Notes: generated by a model from the sequence alone, not told the origin. Counted from the first letter of the stretch, positions 47,617 to 57,389 are shown. The stretch: 64,000 nt of DNA from Oligosphaera ethanolica (GCF_030814695.1 NZ_JAUSVL010000001.1:2454227-2518226); one strand, 5' to 3'. Program-made: numbers and translations.

Positions 47617-50337
47617 ATGGCCAATTCAGAGATTTACTCCGCGCATTACATTTCGGGCACCCACTGGGACCGCGAATGGTATCGGACCTACCAGGAATTT
47701 CGCCTGCTCTTTGTTGATTTGGTGGACGGCTTGCTGGATCTCATGGAGAAGAATCCCGCGTTCAAGAGTTTTCATTTTGATGGCCAGACTTGCGTGTTGC
47801 AGGACTATCTGGAGGTCCGGCCGGAAAATCGTGACCGCTTGGCGGCGCTGATTCGTTCGGGGCGGATTCTCATTGGTCCGTGGTACACCATGCCGGACTT
47901 GTTTTGTCCAGGAGCCGAAGCGCTGGTGCGGAATTTGTTGACCGGGCAGCGGATTGCGTCGGCGTGGTCGACGAGTGCGATGCCGGTGGCCTACACCTGC
48001 GACATGTTTGGGCATCCTTCGCAGATGCCGCAGATATACCAGGGCTTCGGCATTAGCTCTTGCGTCTTGGGGCGCGGCACCAACGAATACGACACCCCGG
48101 CATTTTTCCACTGGCAGAGTCCCGACGACAGCAAGGTTCTGTGTTTTAAGCTGCAGGATAAAATGGGCTACGGCGCTTTCAACAAGGCCCGACAGGAATT
48201 CGAAAGAGGCGATGGCAGCGAAGAGAGCCACGAACGGGCCCGCAAAAGCCTGCAGGACTACATCGAGCACGAAATATCCCGCAGCAATGGCCGGGTACTT
48301 TGCCTGATTGATGCGCTGGATCATATGCCACCGGCGAGCGACGCCGCGAAATACATTGCGGTCGCGGAAACGGCCTGCGCGCAAGTGCGCGTCAGCCATT
48401 CGACCCTGCCGGCTTTTTTCGCCGATGCCGCAGCGCATCTCGACGGTGACATTCCCGTCAAGCGGGGGGAATTGCGGGATCCGGCCAAGACGCGCAATGG
48501 CTATCTTTGGCTGATTCCCAACTGCGTGTCGTCGCGTATACGGCTGAAGCAGGCCAATGACGCCTGCCAGGCCTTGCTGGAATTGCAGGCCGAGCCGTTG
48601 CTGGCCATTGCCCAGAGCCTGGGCATATCGGTCGTGCCGCCGCGTTTGCCACAGATCGCCTGGGAGACGCTGCTGCTCAATCACGCCCACGACAGCATCT
48701 GCGGCTGTTCCATTGACGAAGTCCACCGCGATATGATGTACCGCTTTGACCAAGTTGAACAACTTGGCCGGCAAATCCGTAATCGCGCGCTGGGCATGAT
48801 CAGCAGTCGCTGCCGAGAGCTGGGCACGGCGCCGCATGAATTCACCCTCACGGTCTGCAACTGCGTGCCGCGGCCCTGGACGGGCAGCAGCGTAATTGAT
48901 ATCGACTTCCCGCTCGACTGGCCGAACAAATTGTGTGACGCCTTTCACAGCCAGGTCCTCAACGCCTTTATTCTTGAGGATGCCGACGGGCGGCGGGTGC
49001 CGTACCAGATTCTGGCCGTCGAACCCAGGCATGCCGAGCGCACGCAATACGCTGTCATGGGCTGGAATGCCACCGGCACGCCTTGCTCGCGCTACACTGT
49101 CGCTGTTGATCTCGATATTCCGGCGACGGGTTTCCGCTCACTGGTGGTCAAGCCGGTTGCCTCGCTGCAGCGGTCCATGGGCAGTCTGCGCAATGGCCCC
49201 TGCAGTGCCGAAAACGAACATCTGGCCATGAGTATTGCCGCGAATGGCACCATTGAATTGCGTGACAAGGCCAGTGGCCAGATATACAGCGATCTCATGC
49301 TTTTTGAGGACCGCAGTGAAATTGGCGACGGCTGGTTCCATGGCCAAAGCGCTTCAGACGAAATTGCCCTTTCGGCGGGCAATAGCGCGCAGATCAGCGT
49401 CGTTCACGACGGGCCACTGGCGGTGACTTTCCGGATTCAGACCACCATGGATCTGCCGGAACGCTATGATTTCCATCTGGAGCGCCGTAGTGAAAGCCGC
49501 CGTGGCCTGACTATCGTCACCACGGTGACTCTCCGTCGCGGTGCCCGGGCGCTAGAATGCCACAGCGAGATCCGCAACAACATCGAAGACCACCGCCTAA
49601 GGCTGCTGTTCCCCAGCGATGCGGTGGCCGCGCAGAGCTGGCTGGCCCATCATCCCTACGATCTGGTCGAACGGCCCATCCGTCTGCGCCGTGAAACCGC
49701 CGATTGGTCCGAAGCCGACTTGGCCGAAAAACCATTTCTCCATCTCCAGGCTGTTGGCGATGGCAGTCGCGGCCTGGCGTTGATCGTTCCCGGCGGTATG
49801 CACGAGGGTGGTGTGGTCGATGACGCGCGCCGGACGCTGCAGATGACGCTGTTCAGGTCCTATCGCCGCACCGTTGGCTCAACGGCTGGCCGCGATGGCC
49901 TGGAACTCTGCCCGTTGCACGTCGCATTCGCCATCATGCCCTATGCTGGCGAACTCCCGGTCGCCGCAGCATTTGATCAGCTCTTCGCGATGCAGAGCCC
50001 GCTTGTCTTGCGGCAAAGCGGGAAGTGCCGTTCGGGCTATCCGGAGCTGACTGGCGATCAAGCGCCAGACCAGGGCTTCATGGAACTACTGGATGGCCAG
50101 CTGATCTTCTCGGCCTGCAAAAATGCTGATGATGGCCGCGGTGTCATTGTTCGCCTGTGGAATCCCCACGCCCAGCCCGCCCAGGAGCGCCTGCGGCTTT
50201 GGCAGGACATCGCCAGCGCCAACGGCTGCGATCTGGCCGAACGGGACGGCGAGGCGCTGGCCGCTGAGGGCCGCGAGGTCGTCGTCAGCGCCGAAGCAAA
50301 ACAAATCCGCACCATTCGCATTCAATTCAAAGACTAA
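47617..50337 (+). CDS. GH38 alpha-mannosidase
   Basis: A 906-residue family 38 glycoside hydrolase (retaining, zinc-dependent). GTHWDREWY (HWD at residues 16-18) and YTCDMFGHPSQMPQI (nucleophile Asp129) form the zinc/nucleophile site. NHAHDSICGCSIDEVHRDM (about 355-373) is the third block. The C-terminal two-thirds is the beta-sandwich region of the family. No signal peptide, so it likely acts on imported mannosides or N-glycan fragments. The ATG at 47617 is preferred because AGGGG lies 8 bases upstream; an ATG at 47611 is too close to it. Confidence 0.95.
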   Translation: MANSEIYSAHYISGTHWDREWYRTYQEFRLLFVDLVDGLLDLMEKNPAFKSFHFDGQTCVLQDYLEVRPENRDRLAALIRSGRILIGPWYTMPDLFCPGAEALVRNLLTGQRIASAWSTSAMPVAYTCDMFGHPSQMPQIYQGFGISSCVLGRGTNEYDTPAFFHWQSPDDSKVLCFKLQDKMGYGAFNKARQEFERGDGSEESHERARKSLQDYIEHEISRSNGRVLCLIDALDHMPPASDAAKYIAVAETACAQVRVSHSTLPAFFADAAAHLDGDIPVKRGELRDPAKTRNGYLWLIPNCVSSRIRLKQANDACQALLELQAEPLLAIAQSLGISVVPPRLPQIAWETLLLNHAHDSICGCSIDEVHRDMMYRFDQVEQLGRQIRNRALGMISSRCRELGTAPHEFTLTVCNCVPRPWTGSSVIDIDFPLDWPNKLCDAFHSQVLNAFILEDADGRRVPYQILAVEPRHAERTQYAVMGWNATGTPCSRYTVAVDLDIPATGFRSLVVKPVASLQRSMGSLRNGPCSAENEHLAMSIAANGTIELRDKASGQIYSDLMLFEDRSEIGDGWFHGQSASDEIALSAGNSAQISVVHDGPLAVTFRIQTTMDLPERYDFHLERRSESRRGLTIVTTVTLRRGARALECHSEIRNNIEDHRLRLLFPSDAVAAQSWLAHHPYDLVERPIRLRRETADWSEADLAEKPFLHLQAVGDGSRGLALIVPGGMHEGGVVDDARRTLQMTLFRSYRRTVGSTAGRDGLELCPLHVAFAIMPYAGELPVAAAFDQLFAMQSPLVLRQSGKCRSGYPELTGDQAPDQGFMELLDGQLIFSACKNADDGRGVIVRLWNPHAQPAQERLRLWQDIASANGCDLAERDGEALAAEGREVVVSAEAKQIRTIRIQFKD

Positions 50338-50410
50338 GCGGGGAAGACGAATGCGCAAAACCGGCACCGTGTTGTCGCGTGACAGTCGGGCGGCGGCAGC
50401 GTAGGCAATC

Positions 50411-51832
50411 ATGATCGACATCAGCGACCAAGTCAGGTTTTTTTTACAGAGCCATGACCTTTCGGGCAGCCGTCTGCTGGTCGGATTCAGTGGCGGCGCC
50501 GACAGCACGGCTCTGCTGCTGGCGCTGCTGGCGGCTGGGGGCGAGGGCGTCTCGGCGGTGCATTGTCATCACGGCCTGCGCGGTGCTGACGCCGACGCCG
50601 ACGCCGCGTGGTGCCGGTCTTTTTGTGAGCAACGCGGCATTGCTTTTCGTCTGGAATACCTCGATGTTCCTGGCGAACGCCTGAGTGGCGAAAGCATGGA
50701 AGAGGCCGGCCGGCGTCTCCGGCTGGCTCTCTGGCAGCGCCTAGCCGCCGACGGTCGACCCGCCGCAGTTTTTCTTGGCCATCATGGCGACGACGTGATG
50801 GAGGATCTTGTCATGCGTTTGGCGCGTGGCGCCAACTGCAGCGGCCTGACCGGCCTGCGCGAGGAACGCCGGATGGGCGACGTGCGGCTGCTGCGGCCGC
50901 TGCTGTCATGCCGCCGGGCGGACATCGAGTCGTGGCTGTTGGCGCAGGGCATTTCTGATTGGCGCTGTGACCACAGCAATAGTGATCGCGCCTACCGTCG
51001 CAATGCCGTGCGCCATGACCTCATGCCCCGCTTCCGAGCGATCTTCGGCGAAGATCAGGGACTACAACAGGCCGCGCGGGTCTTGCGCATGGACGCCGAT
51101 TACCTCGAAATGGCGGCACGGGAAGCATATGGCAAATTGCGGGACTTGCGGGACTGGCAGGCGCTGCACCCGGCCTTGCGGCAACGTGTCCTCCGCATGT
51201 GGCTTGACGAGCATGCCGGGCCAGGCATCATTCCCGGCGCGGCGCTGGTGGCGCGCCTGCAGGACGCATGCGAGTCGCAGCGGGAGCGGGGCGGCACGAG
51301 CTACATACCTGTTCGCAAGGGCCTGGCTATCGCCGTCAGTGACGCGGGTCTAGCAGTTGCTAACCCGACGGCGTTGCCTGTCGTTAGCGGCTGCGACGCG
51401 GGCGCCAACGCTGGCGCTGGCGCGGTCCTCAGTCGCGACTGGGATTGGCGCCGCGAACCGAAATTCCTCTGCGCCAACGGCACGGTGCTTCAGGCGACGT
51501 TGCTGCCGGCCGGCGATGAGCGGAAAGCGTCGGCCAACGCCAACGCCAACGAGGAGCTCTTTGCTGCCTCGGTGCTTCCCGCCGTGCTCACGGTGCGCAC
51601 TTGGCAGGCTGGCGATCGCATGCAGCCCTTTGCGTCAAATCACCGTAAAAAATTGCAGGACATCTTTACCGATGCCAAGATCGGGCGTGAGGATCGGCGG
51701 TGCTGGCCGGTCCTTTGCGCTGGCGACGAGATTATTTGGCTGCCCGGGCTGCGCCGCGCGGAATTCGGCCGCGTGGACGAGCAGGCCGGCGAGGTCGTCC
51801 GCTTCCGCTGCATTGCTCCTCCCGGTTGCTGA
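50411..51832 (+). CDS. tilS: tRNA(Ile)-lysidine synthase
   Basis: A 473-residue PP-loop ATPase that converts the wobble C of tRNA-Ile(CAU) to lysidine. PP-loop SGGADST (residues about 27-33), VHCHHGLRG, FLGHHGDDVMEDLVMRLARG and RRNAVRHDLMP are diagnostic. The C-terminal domain WQAGDRMQPF...KKLQDIFTDAKI is the TilS tRNA-binding part. Ala-rich insertions between the domains (for example SANANANEE) make it slightly long. Start ATG 50411 with only a weak ribosome site. It follows the mannosidase by 73 bases. Confidence 0.95.
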   Translation: MIDISDQVRFFLQSHDLSGSRLLVGFSGGADSTALLLALLAAGGEGVSAVHCHHGLRGADADADAAWCRSFCEQRGIAFRLEYLDVPGERLSGESMEEAGRRLRLALWQRLAADGRPAAVFLGHHGDDVMEDLVMRLARGANCSGLTGLREERRMGDVRLLRPLLSCRRADIESWLLAQGISDWRCDHSNSDRAYRRNAVRHDLMPRFRAIFGEDQGLQQAARVLRMDADYLEMAAREAYGKLRDLRDWQALHPALRQRVLRMWLDEHAGPGIIPGAALVARLQDACESQRERGGTSYIPVRKGLAIAVSDAGLAVANPTALPVVSGCDAGANAGAGAVLSRDWDWRREPKFLCANGTVLQATLLPAGDERKASANANANEELFAASVLPAVLTVRTWQAGDRMQPFASNHRKKLQDIFTDAKIGREDRRCWPVLCAGDEIIWLPGLRRAEFGRVDEQAGEVVRFRCIAPPGC

Positions 51833-51860
51833 GGCGCGCGCCACAGTCCGACAGGCCGTG

Positions 51861-51908
51861 AAAACAAACAGCGCCGGGACTGACTGATGGGGCAGTTCCG
51901 GCGCTGTT
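51861..51908 (-). terminator. Rho-independent terminator after pta
   Basis: A 16-bp stem (51867-51882 with 51893-51908; outer part AACAGCGCCGG/CCGGCGCTGTT). On the minus strand it is followed by TTTGTTTT. It lies between convergent tilS and pta. Confidence 0.8.
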
Positions 51909-51953
51909 GTATGATCTATGTGCTTTACGCTGTTGCGTTGACCGCGTGCGCCC

Positions 51954-52967
51954 TTATTTCACCAGTGCCTGGCAGATGGTGATGGCGACGACGCCGGCGA
52001 TGTCCTCGGCGGTGCAGCCGCGGGAGAGGTCGTTGACCGGCTTGGCGACGCCCTGGAGGATTGGCCCGTAGGCTTCGGCGCCGGCCAGGCGCTGGGTGAT
52101 TTTGTAGCAGATATTGCCGCAATTGAGGTCCGGGAAGATCAGAATGTTGGCCTGTCCCTTGAGCGGGCTGTCGGGGGCCTTGGCGGCGGCGACAGAAGGC
52201 ACCAGCGCGGCGTCGGCCTGGAGTTCGCCATCGACGAGGGCGTCAATGCCGAGTTCGGCGATGCGGGCCTTGGTCATGGCGGCGGCGCTGGCCATCTTGT
52301 CAACGAGTTCGCCCTTGGCGCTGCCCTTGGTGGAGTAACAGAGGAAGGACAGTTTCGCCTGGGTGCCGATGAGCGCCTGGTGGGTCTTGATGGTGGCGAT
52401 GGCGATGTCGACCAGATTTTCGGCCGTAGGATTCGGGTTAACGCCGCAGTCGGCGAAGATGAGGGTTTCATCGCCGGCAGGGCTGGGCGTTTTGAGGTCC
52501 ATGAGGAAACAGCTGCTGGCGGTGGCGATGCCCTTGGCGGTGCCAATGCAATGGAAGGCGCTGCGCAGCATGTCCGGCGTGGAGGCGATGGAGCCGGCAA
52601 CCAGGCCGTCAGCCAGGCCGCGGTTGACCATGAGATTGCCGAAGTACAGGCGGTTCTTGGTCATGTCGCGGGCGGCGGCCAGTTCCAGCCCCTTGGCTTT
52701 GCGGCGCTCGTAGAGAGTGTTGGCCAGGTCATCGAAGAGCGGCGAATTCGTCCAATCGATGATTTCGACGTCCTGACCGCAGAAGCAGATGCCCTTGGCC
52801 GCTTCGGCGGCCTCGGCGGGCGTCGCCAGGATTTTCACCTTGGCGAGATGATTGTCGGCGACGATTTTAGCCGCCTGCATGACACGCGGGTCATTGCCCT
52901 CGGGGAGGACGACGGTTTTGGCGGCGGCGGCTGCTTTCGGGCGCAGTTTCTGCATCAGACCTGACAT
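51954..52967 (-). CDS. pta: Phosphate acetyltransferase
   Basis: A 337-residue single-domain Pta that interconverts acetyl-CoA plus phosphate and acetyl-phosphate plus CoA. Visible blocks: VVLPEGNDPRVMQAA, NLMVNRGLADGLVAGSIAST, FADCGVNPNPTAENL, LSFLCYSTKGSAKG and FPDLNCGNICYKITQRLAGAEAYGPILQG. The length is that of the short form without the N-terminal DRTGG/BioD domain. It lies 51 bases downstream of ackA on the same strand. Confidence 0.97.
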   Translation of the reverse strand: MSGLMQKLRPKAAAAAKTVVLPEGNDPRVMQAAKIVADNHLAKVKILATPAEAAEAAKGICFCGQDVEIIDWTNSPLFDDLANTLYERRKAKGLELAAARDMTKNRLYFGNLMVNRGLADGLVAGSIASTPDMLRSAFHCIGTAKGIATASSCFLMDLKTPSPAGDETLIFADCGVNPNPTAENLVDIAIATIKTHQALIGTQAKLSFLCYSTKGSAKGELVDKMASAAAMTKARIAELGIDALVDGELQADAALVPSVAAAKAPDSPLKGQANILIFPDLNCGNICYKITQRLAGAEAYGPILQGVAKPVNDLSRGCTAEDIAGVVAITICQALVK

Positions 52968-53018
52968 TGTGCATTCCTTCTTCTACGGTTGACTGGATGG
53001 ATCGGTGGGCACCGGTCA

Positions 53019-54212
53019 TTATTTCATGAGCGAGACGGTTTCCATGGCGATCATCAGCTCTTCGTTGGTCGGCGTGACCAACACTTTGACTTTGGATTCC
53101 GGGGTGCTGATGACGACCTGCTCACCCCGGCGTTGGTTGGCATCGCTGTCCAAATAGCAGCCGATGGCATTGAGCTGATCGACAATCTTTTTGCGGGTCG
53201 GAATGCCATTTTCGCCGATACCGCCCGTGAAGACGATAGCGTCCGCGCCGCCGAGAATGAGGAAATAGCCACCAATGTAATGAATCAGGCGATGGAGGAA
53301 GATATTGTAGGCTTCGCGGGCATGCTTGTTGCCCAGGGCCATCGCGTTCTCAATGTCGCGCATGTCGCTGCTGACGCCGGAAACGCCGAGAAGGCCACTT
53401 TTCTTGTTGAGGATGCTGTCCATTTCGTCTGGCGTGGCGCCGGTCTGCTTCATCAGGAAGAACACGGCGGCGGGGTCGAGGTCGCCGCAGCGGGTCCCCA
53501 TGACCAGCCCCATGAGAGGCGTCAGGCCCATACTGGTATCGAGGACTTTGCCGCCTTTGACGGCCGCCAGGCTGCTACCATTGCCCAGATGGCAGGTGAT
53601 GATCTTCGCCTTGTCGGGGTCAAGGCCGAGAAATTCGCAACTGTTAAAGTAGACGAATTTGTGGCTGGTGCCGTGGAAGCCGTATTTACGCACATCGTAC
53701 TTGTCATAGAATTCGCGGGGAATGGCGTACATGTAAGCTTCGGGTTCCATGGTCTGATGGAAAGCCGTATCAAACACCGCCACATTTGGCGTGCCTGGAA
53801 AGACCTGCTCGCAGGCTTCGATACCGCCGAGGTTGGCCGGGTTGTGCAGCGGTCCCAGAACGATGCATTTGCGGATGCCTTCCTTCACGTCTTCATTCAC
53901 CAGAATCGGTGACGTGTAGGTCTTGCCGCCATGCAGCACCCGATGGCCGATGGCCTGGACCTCGGAAAGCTTTTCGAGGACGCCGTAGCTCGGGTCGACT
54001 AGCTTGTCGCATACCGCCTGCAAGGCCTCGCTGTGGTTGGTGATGCTGAGGACTTCCTCCAGCTTGTTCTTGTCCGTCGCCTGGTACGTCAGCTTGGGAT
54101 TGCTCATCCCAATGCGCTCAACCAGGCCCTTGGCCAGCACCGTCTTGTTCGTCATGCTGAACAAGGTGAACTTGAGGGATGAACTGCCGGAATTGACGAC
54201 AAGTACTTTCAC
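53019..54212 (-). CDS. ackA: Acetate kinase
   Basis: A 397-residue acetate kinase that makes ATP from acetyl-phosphate. The N-terminal VLVVNSGSSSLK, GHRVLHGG, FDTAFH, KYGFHGTSH, CHLGNGSS, GLTPLMGLVMGTRCGDLD and FTGGIGENG blocks are complete. The start is a GTG at 54212 with GGAGG 5 bases upstream. A longer open frame crossing the 9-mer array is rejected. First gene of ackA-pta, indicating mixed-acid or acetogenic-type fermentation. Confidence 0.97.
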   Translation of the reverse strand: MKVLVVNSGSSSLKFTLFSMTNKTVLAKGLVERIGMSNPKLTYQATDKNKLEEVLSITNHSEALQAVCDKLVDPSYGVLEKLSEVQAIGHRVLHGGKTYTSPILVNEDVKEGIRKCIVLGPLHNPANLGGIEACEQVFPGTPNVAVFDTAFHQTMEPEAYMYAIPREFYDKYDVRKYGFHGTSHKFVYFNSCEFLGLDPDKAKIITCHLGNGSSLAAVKGGKVLDTSMGLTPLMGLVMGTRCGDLDPAAVFFLMKQTGATPDEMDSILNKKSGLLGVSGVSSDMRDIENAMALGNKHAREAYNIFLHRLIHYIGGYFLILGGADAIVFTGGIGENGIPTRKKIVDQLNAIGCYLDSDANQRRGEQVVISTPESKVKVLVTPTNEELMIAMETVSLMK

Positions 54213-54746
54213 AAAAGCCTCCAATACTCTGGGTGAAATGAAGCTGGAATAAATAGGGAAAGCGTCAAATGTAATGCAAAAATGGTCAAAAACAAGCAAA
54301 AACGCAAAGATAACGACCGGCGCGCGTAGGGATGAGGACTTGCGTCGCACGACACATAGCCGGAACCCGGTGGACTCGGTGGACTCGGTGGACTCGGTGG
54401 ACTCGGTGGACTCGGTGGACGCTATCCTGGGCCGCCGCCAGCTGGTGTCCATTGCCGAAGGATGTGTCCACAATGTCCACCGAGTCCACCGAGTCCACTA
54501 GCGCGTCTGCTTTCCGGTGGTGCGAATTTGACGGATGGGCTTTGCGGAATGACATTTAGCGTTTTGCCAAAAAACATTATATGGTCGCTTGGCGGCTCTT
54601 CGCCAGCGGCGTCCCATACCTATATTTATATGGCGTGGGGCGGTTGCTGTTACGACTGCGTCGTCTGGGTGTGTCACTCGGCGGCGTGGCTGCCGTGTGT
54701 GGCCAGCCCATTCCGGAATAGCGTAACCTGACAAGAGGTGCCAGCA
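54213..54746. repeat. Divergent spacer with GGACTCGGT array and inverted copies
   Basis: Five perfect GGACTCGGT units plus GGAC (54372-54120-equivalent, ending at 54420) are followed 55 bases later by GTCCACCGA units (54475-54498). These form a potential 24-bp stem with the first array. The left part (54213-54350) is presumed ackA promoter, and the right (54500-54746) the promoter of the next gene. No gene. Confidence 0.78.
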
Positions 54747-55538
54747 TTGAAAAAAATTGCATTTAAGCATTGGCAATTCAGAATTTGCGCCGTTATAGTA
54801 TGCATTCTGTTTTTCTTTTTAGACGCATTGGCGTTTGCTGACGGCGGTTTGGCCACGGTCAAAACGGCGACGGCGGGGTCGGTGTCCAGCAAGGAAGCAG
54901 AGCAGCGGATTGTGGAGCTTGAGCTGGAACTGTCGCGAGTCCGCGAGGAACTCAGCCGGCAGCGCGCCCAATACGCCGCGTTTTACGAACGGAGCCATGC
55001 GGTACTGGAGCAGATGCGCGAGTTGGAATTACACTCGGCGCATTTACTACAGCGCAAGGACGGCGAAGACACGGCGGCGTTGGCGAACCAGGCACTGTCC
55101 GCACTCAGGGAACTGGGTGTGCGGCAGTTAGAAGTCGAGCAGTCTCTGCGTGATTTTGAGCGGTATATCGAGACCATGCTGAATGTCATGCAACCGAGTG
55201 ACGCGGTGCGTCGCGAGGTGTCGGAACGGATCTCAGCCCTACGGGGCGTTGTTGAGCGTAGTCTCAACCCACTGTCGATAGTCGCCGGGCGAGGCGGTGG
55301 TAAATCCGGAATGACTGGTTGTGGTGTACTGGCTGTTCATGACGAGTTACAGCTCGTCATCTTGGATCGTGGTTTTCTGAGCGGTGTTCGCACTGGCAGC
55401 GAATGGTGGCAGGCCCGCAACGGCAAGGTCACTATGAAGCTGCGGGTAGTGGATGCACGACCTGAAATCAGTGCTGCGGTGCTGGTGCAGGGTACGCTTG
55501 CTGAAATCGCCATTGGTAGCCGGTTTCTGGCTGAATAA
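54747..55538 (+). CDS. Exported coiled-coil protein of unknown function
   Basis: A 263-residue protein starting at TTG 54747 (MKKIAFKHW), chosen because AGAGGT lies 7 bases upstream; a GTG at 54738 overlaps that site. Signal peptide or membrane anchor at about residues 10-32, a charged coiled coil at about 49-105, and a C-terminal beta-rich domain (VILDRGFLSGVRTGSEWWQARNG...VDARPEISAAVLVQG). Similar tails occur in uncharacterised PVC proteins, but I do not recognise a named family. It lies just upstream of the ribosomal cluster, in the place where rpsS and rplB would be expected. Confidence 0.78.
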   Translation: MKKIAFKHWQFRICAVIVCILFFFLDALAFADGGLATVKTATAGSVSSKEAEQRIVELELELSRVREELSRQRAQYAAFYERSHAVLEQMRELELHSAHLLQRKDGEDTAALANQALSALRELGVRQLEVEQSLRDFERYIETMLNVMQPSDAVRREVSERISALRGVVERSLNPLSIVAGRGGGKSGMTGCGVLAVHDELQLVILDRGFLSGVRTGSEWWQARNGKVTMKLRVVDARPEISAAVLVQGTLAEIAIGSRFLAE

Positions 55539-55655
55539 GCCGTGGACCGATCAACATAGCAGAAAATATAGTCAGTTTTCACGTCAGCCTCTTACCTGGG
55601 CACCCGGTCGGTGTTTGGGCAGGAGCTGAAGGTAGAGGTAAGAGAAAGCGGAGTT

Positions 55656-55997
55656 ATGGAAAAACTAGCCATCACCAAACACGTGCGGATATCACCGTTC
55701 AAGGCGCGCGAGGTGGCCCGGCTCATCCAGGGCAAGGGCGCCGTCGAAGCCATGAACATGGTGAGTCTCATCCCCCGCAAGGCGGCACGGCTGATTGAGA
55801 AGACTCTCAAATCAGCAGTGGCCAATGCCGAGAACGACGAGAAAATGGGCGTCGACCGTAGTCGCCTCGTGGTGAAGGAAGCTCTCATTGGCGAGGGCGC
55901 GACGCTGAAGCGCTTCCGCCCCAAGGCCCGTGGGTCTGCGGGTCGCATTCGCAAGCGTACGAGCCACATTCGGATCGTTGTAACAGACCAGGCATAA
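55656..55997 (+). CDS. rplV: Ribosomal protein L22
   Basis: A 113-residue 50S protein that lines the exit tunnel. Conserved [18 protein letters not shown] and the C-terminal [24 protein letters not shown] are present. Start at ATG 55656; the frame extends 15 codons upstream without conservation. It is the first ribosomal gene of this cluster; the usual preceding genes (rpsJ to rpsS) are absent. Confidence 0.96.
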   Translation: MEKLAITKHVRISPFKAREVARLIQGKGAVEAMNMVSLIPRKAARLIEKTLKSAVANAENDEKMGVDRSRLVVKEALIGEGATLKRFRPKARGSAGRIRKRTSHIRIVVTDQA

Positions 55998-56013
55998 GGA
56001 CAGGGAGTTCACA

Positions 56014-56796
56014 GTGGGTCAAAAAGTAAATCCAATCGGGTTTCGTATTCCAGTCACCAAGGACTGGAAATCCCGCTGGTTTGCCGGCAAGACGCAGTTC
56101 GGACCGCTTCTGCAGGAGGATCTGAAGATCCGAGAGCACATCAGTAGCGAATTGCAAAGCGCGGCAGTCAGCAAAGTCATCATTGAGCGTTTTGGTCGGC
56201 GCGTACGCGTGACCATCTACTCGGGTCGTCCCGGCATCATCATCTCCGGCCGTTTCGGCCAGGCCACCGCTCCGGTCAGCCGTGGGCAGGACAACGCGGG
56301 CGACAAGGGCGCCAAGCGCGGCGCCGGTCTGGACAAACTCAAGGCGAGCCTGGCCAAGATCACGGGTGATAAAGAGATTCTCCTGGACATCAAGGAAGTG
56401 CGGCAGCCCGAGGTTGACGCGCAGCTGGTGTCCGAGAACATTGCCCAGCAGCTGGTGAAGCGTATCGCTTTCCGCCGGGCCATGAAGCGGGCCATTCAGA
56501 CCGCCATGCAGCTTGGTGCCGATGGCATCAAAATCCGCTGCTCGGGCCGTTTGAACGGCGCGGAGCTGGCGCGAACGGAGCAGTACAAGGACGGCAAGGT
56601 GCCGCTGCACACGCTTCGGGCCAATATTGACTACGGTTTTTCCGAGGCGCACACTCTGGCTGGCCTCATCGGTATTAAAGTCTGGATCTGCAAACCCCAA
56701 AATTGGGAGGATACGAAAAATGCCTCTGATGCCAAAACGCGTAGAGCACCGAAAGGTGCAGCGCGGCGCCCACGCGGGAATCGCGAGCAGCAATAA
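56014..56796 (+). CDS. rpsC: Ribosomal protein S3, with a KH-loop insertion
   Basis: A 260-residue 30S protein (family usually 210-235). GTG start (GTG GGT CAA AAA). N-terminus [12 protein letters not shown] and C-terminal [23 protein letters not shown] are canonical. After the KH motif region (GRFG, residues 79-82) about 20 extra residues rich in Gly, Asp, Lys and Arg precede the AGLDKLK helix. The C-terminus carries a basic tail of about 30 residues, partly encoded within the overlap with rplP (77 bases). Confidence 0.97.
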   Translation: MGQKVNPIGFRIPVTKDWKSRWFAGKTQFGPLLQEDLKIREHISSELQSAAVSKVIIERFGRRVRVTIYSGRPGIIISGRFGQATAPVSRGQDNAGDKGAKRGAGLDKLKASLAKITGDKEILLDIKEVRQPEVDAQLVSENIAQQLVKRIAFRRAMKRAIQTAMQLGADGIKIRCSGRLNGAELARTEQYKDGKVPLHTLRANIDYGFSEAHTLAGLIGIKVWICKPQNWEDTKNASDAKTRRAPKGAARRPRGNREQQ

Positions 56797-57142
56797 CAAG
56801 TTGGACTTCGGTGAGTACGGCCTGCAGATCCTGGATCGCGGTTGGTTGACAGCGAATCAGATTGAAGCAGCCCGTGTGGCGGCAACCCGCCACATGCAGC
56901 GTCGTGGCCAGATCTGGCTGCGAGTGTTTCCCGACAAGCCCTACAGCAAAAAGCCTTTGGAAACCCGTATGGGTAAGGGCAAAGGCGCTCCCGAGGGCTG
57001 GGTCGCGGTGGTTCGTCCCGGTAATATGATCATTGAGCTGAGCGGCTGCCCAGAGACCGTGGCGAAAGAAGCGTTGGCCCGAGCGGCAAGCAAATTGCCC
57101 TTCCGTTGCCGTTTCCTCGCCCGTCAGCATGCCGCCGTCTAA
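56720..57142 (+). CDS. rplP: Ribosomal protein L16
   Basis: A 140-residue 50S protein near the A and P sites. [16 protein letters not shown] at the start, [14 protein letters not shown] and [15 protein letters not shown] are diagnostic. The ATG at 56720 has GGGAGG at 56705-56710, inside rpsC, and lies 77 bases before the rpsC stop. Confidence 0.97.
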   Translation: MPLMPKRVEHRKVQRGAHAGIASSNNKLDFGEYGLQILDRGWLTANQIEAARVAATRHMQRRGQIWLRVFPDKPYSKKPLETRMGKGKGAPEGWVAVVRPGNMIIELSGCPETVAKEALARAASKLPFRCRFLARQHAAV

Positions 57143-57178
57143 GAGCGGCAAGGCGGCCTAAGAATAGGGTTGTGTGAC

Positions 57179-57376
57179 ATGAAAGCAAAAGACATTCGCG
57201 AAATGACGGCAGAGGAACTGGACCGCGCTGCGGAAGAAAGCAGGAAGGAGATTTTCAATCTCCGCCTGCAAGGCCAGACCGGACAGCTTGAGAACCCCGC
57301 CCGCATCCGCCTTCTGCGTAAGGATGTGGCTCGGATTGAGACAGAGAAGACCGCCCGTCGCAAGCAGGCGAAGTGA
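57179..57376 (+). CDS. rpmC: Ribosomal protein L29
   Basis: A 65-residue helical 50S protein near the exit tunnel. [15 protein letters not shown] and [32 protein letters not shown] are typical. ATG at 57179. Confidence 0.96.
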   Translation: MKAKDIREMTAEELDRAAEESRKEIFNLRLQGQTGQLENPARIRLLRKDVARIETEKTARRKQAK

Positions 57377-57389
57377 CCGAGGTGTGACA

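Noticed and set aside
53019..54473. N-terminal extension of AckA containing repeated Thr-Glu-Ser
   Set aside because: It is translation of the inverted 9-mer array; the GTG at 54212 with GGAGG gives the normal family start.
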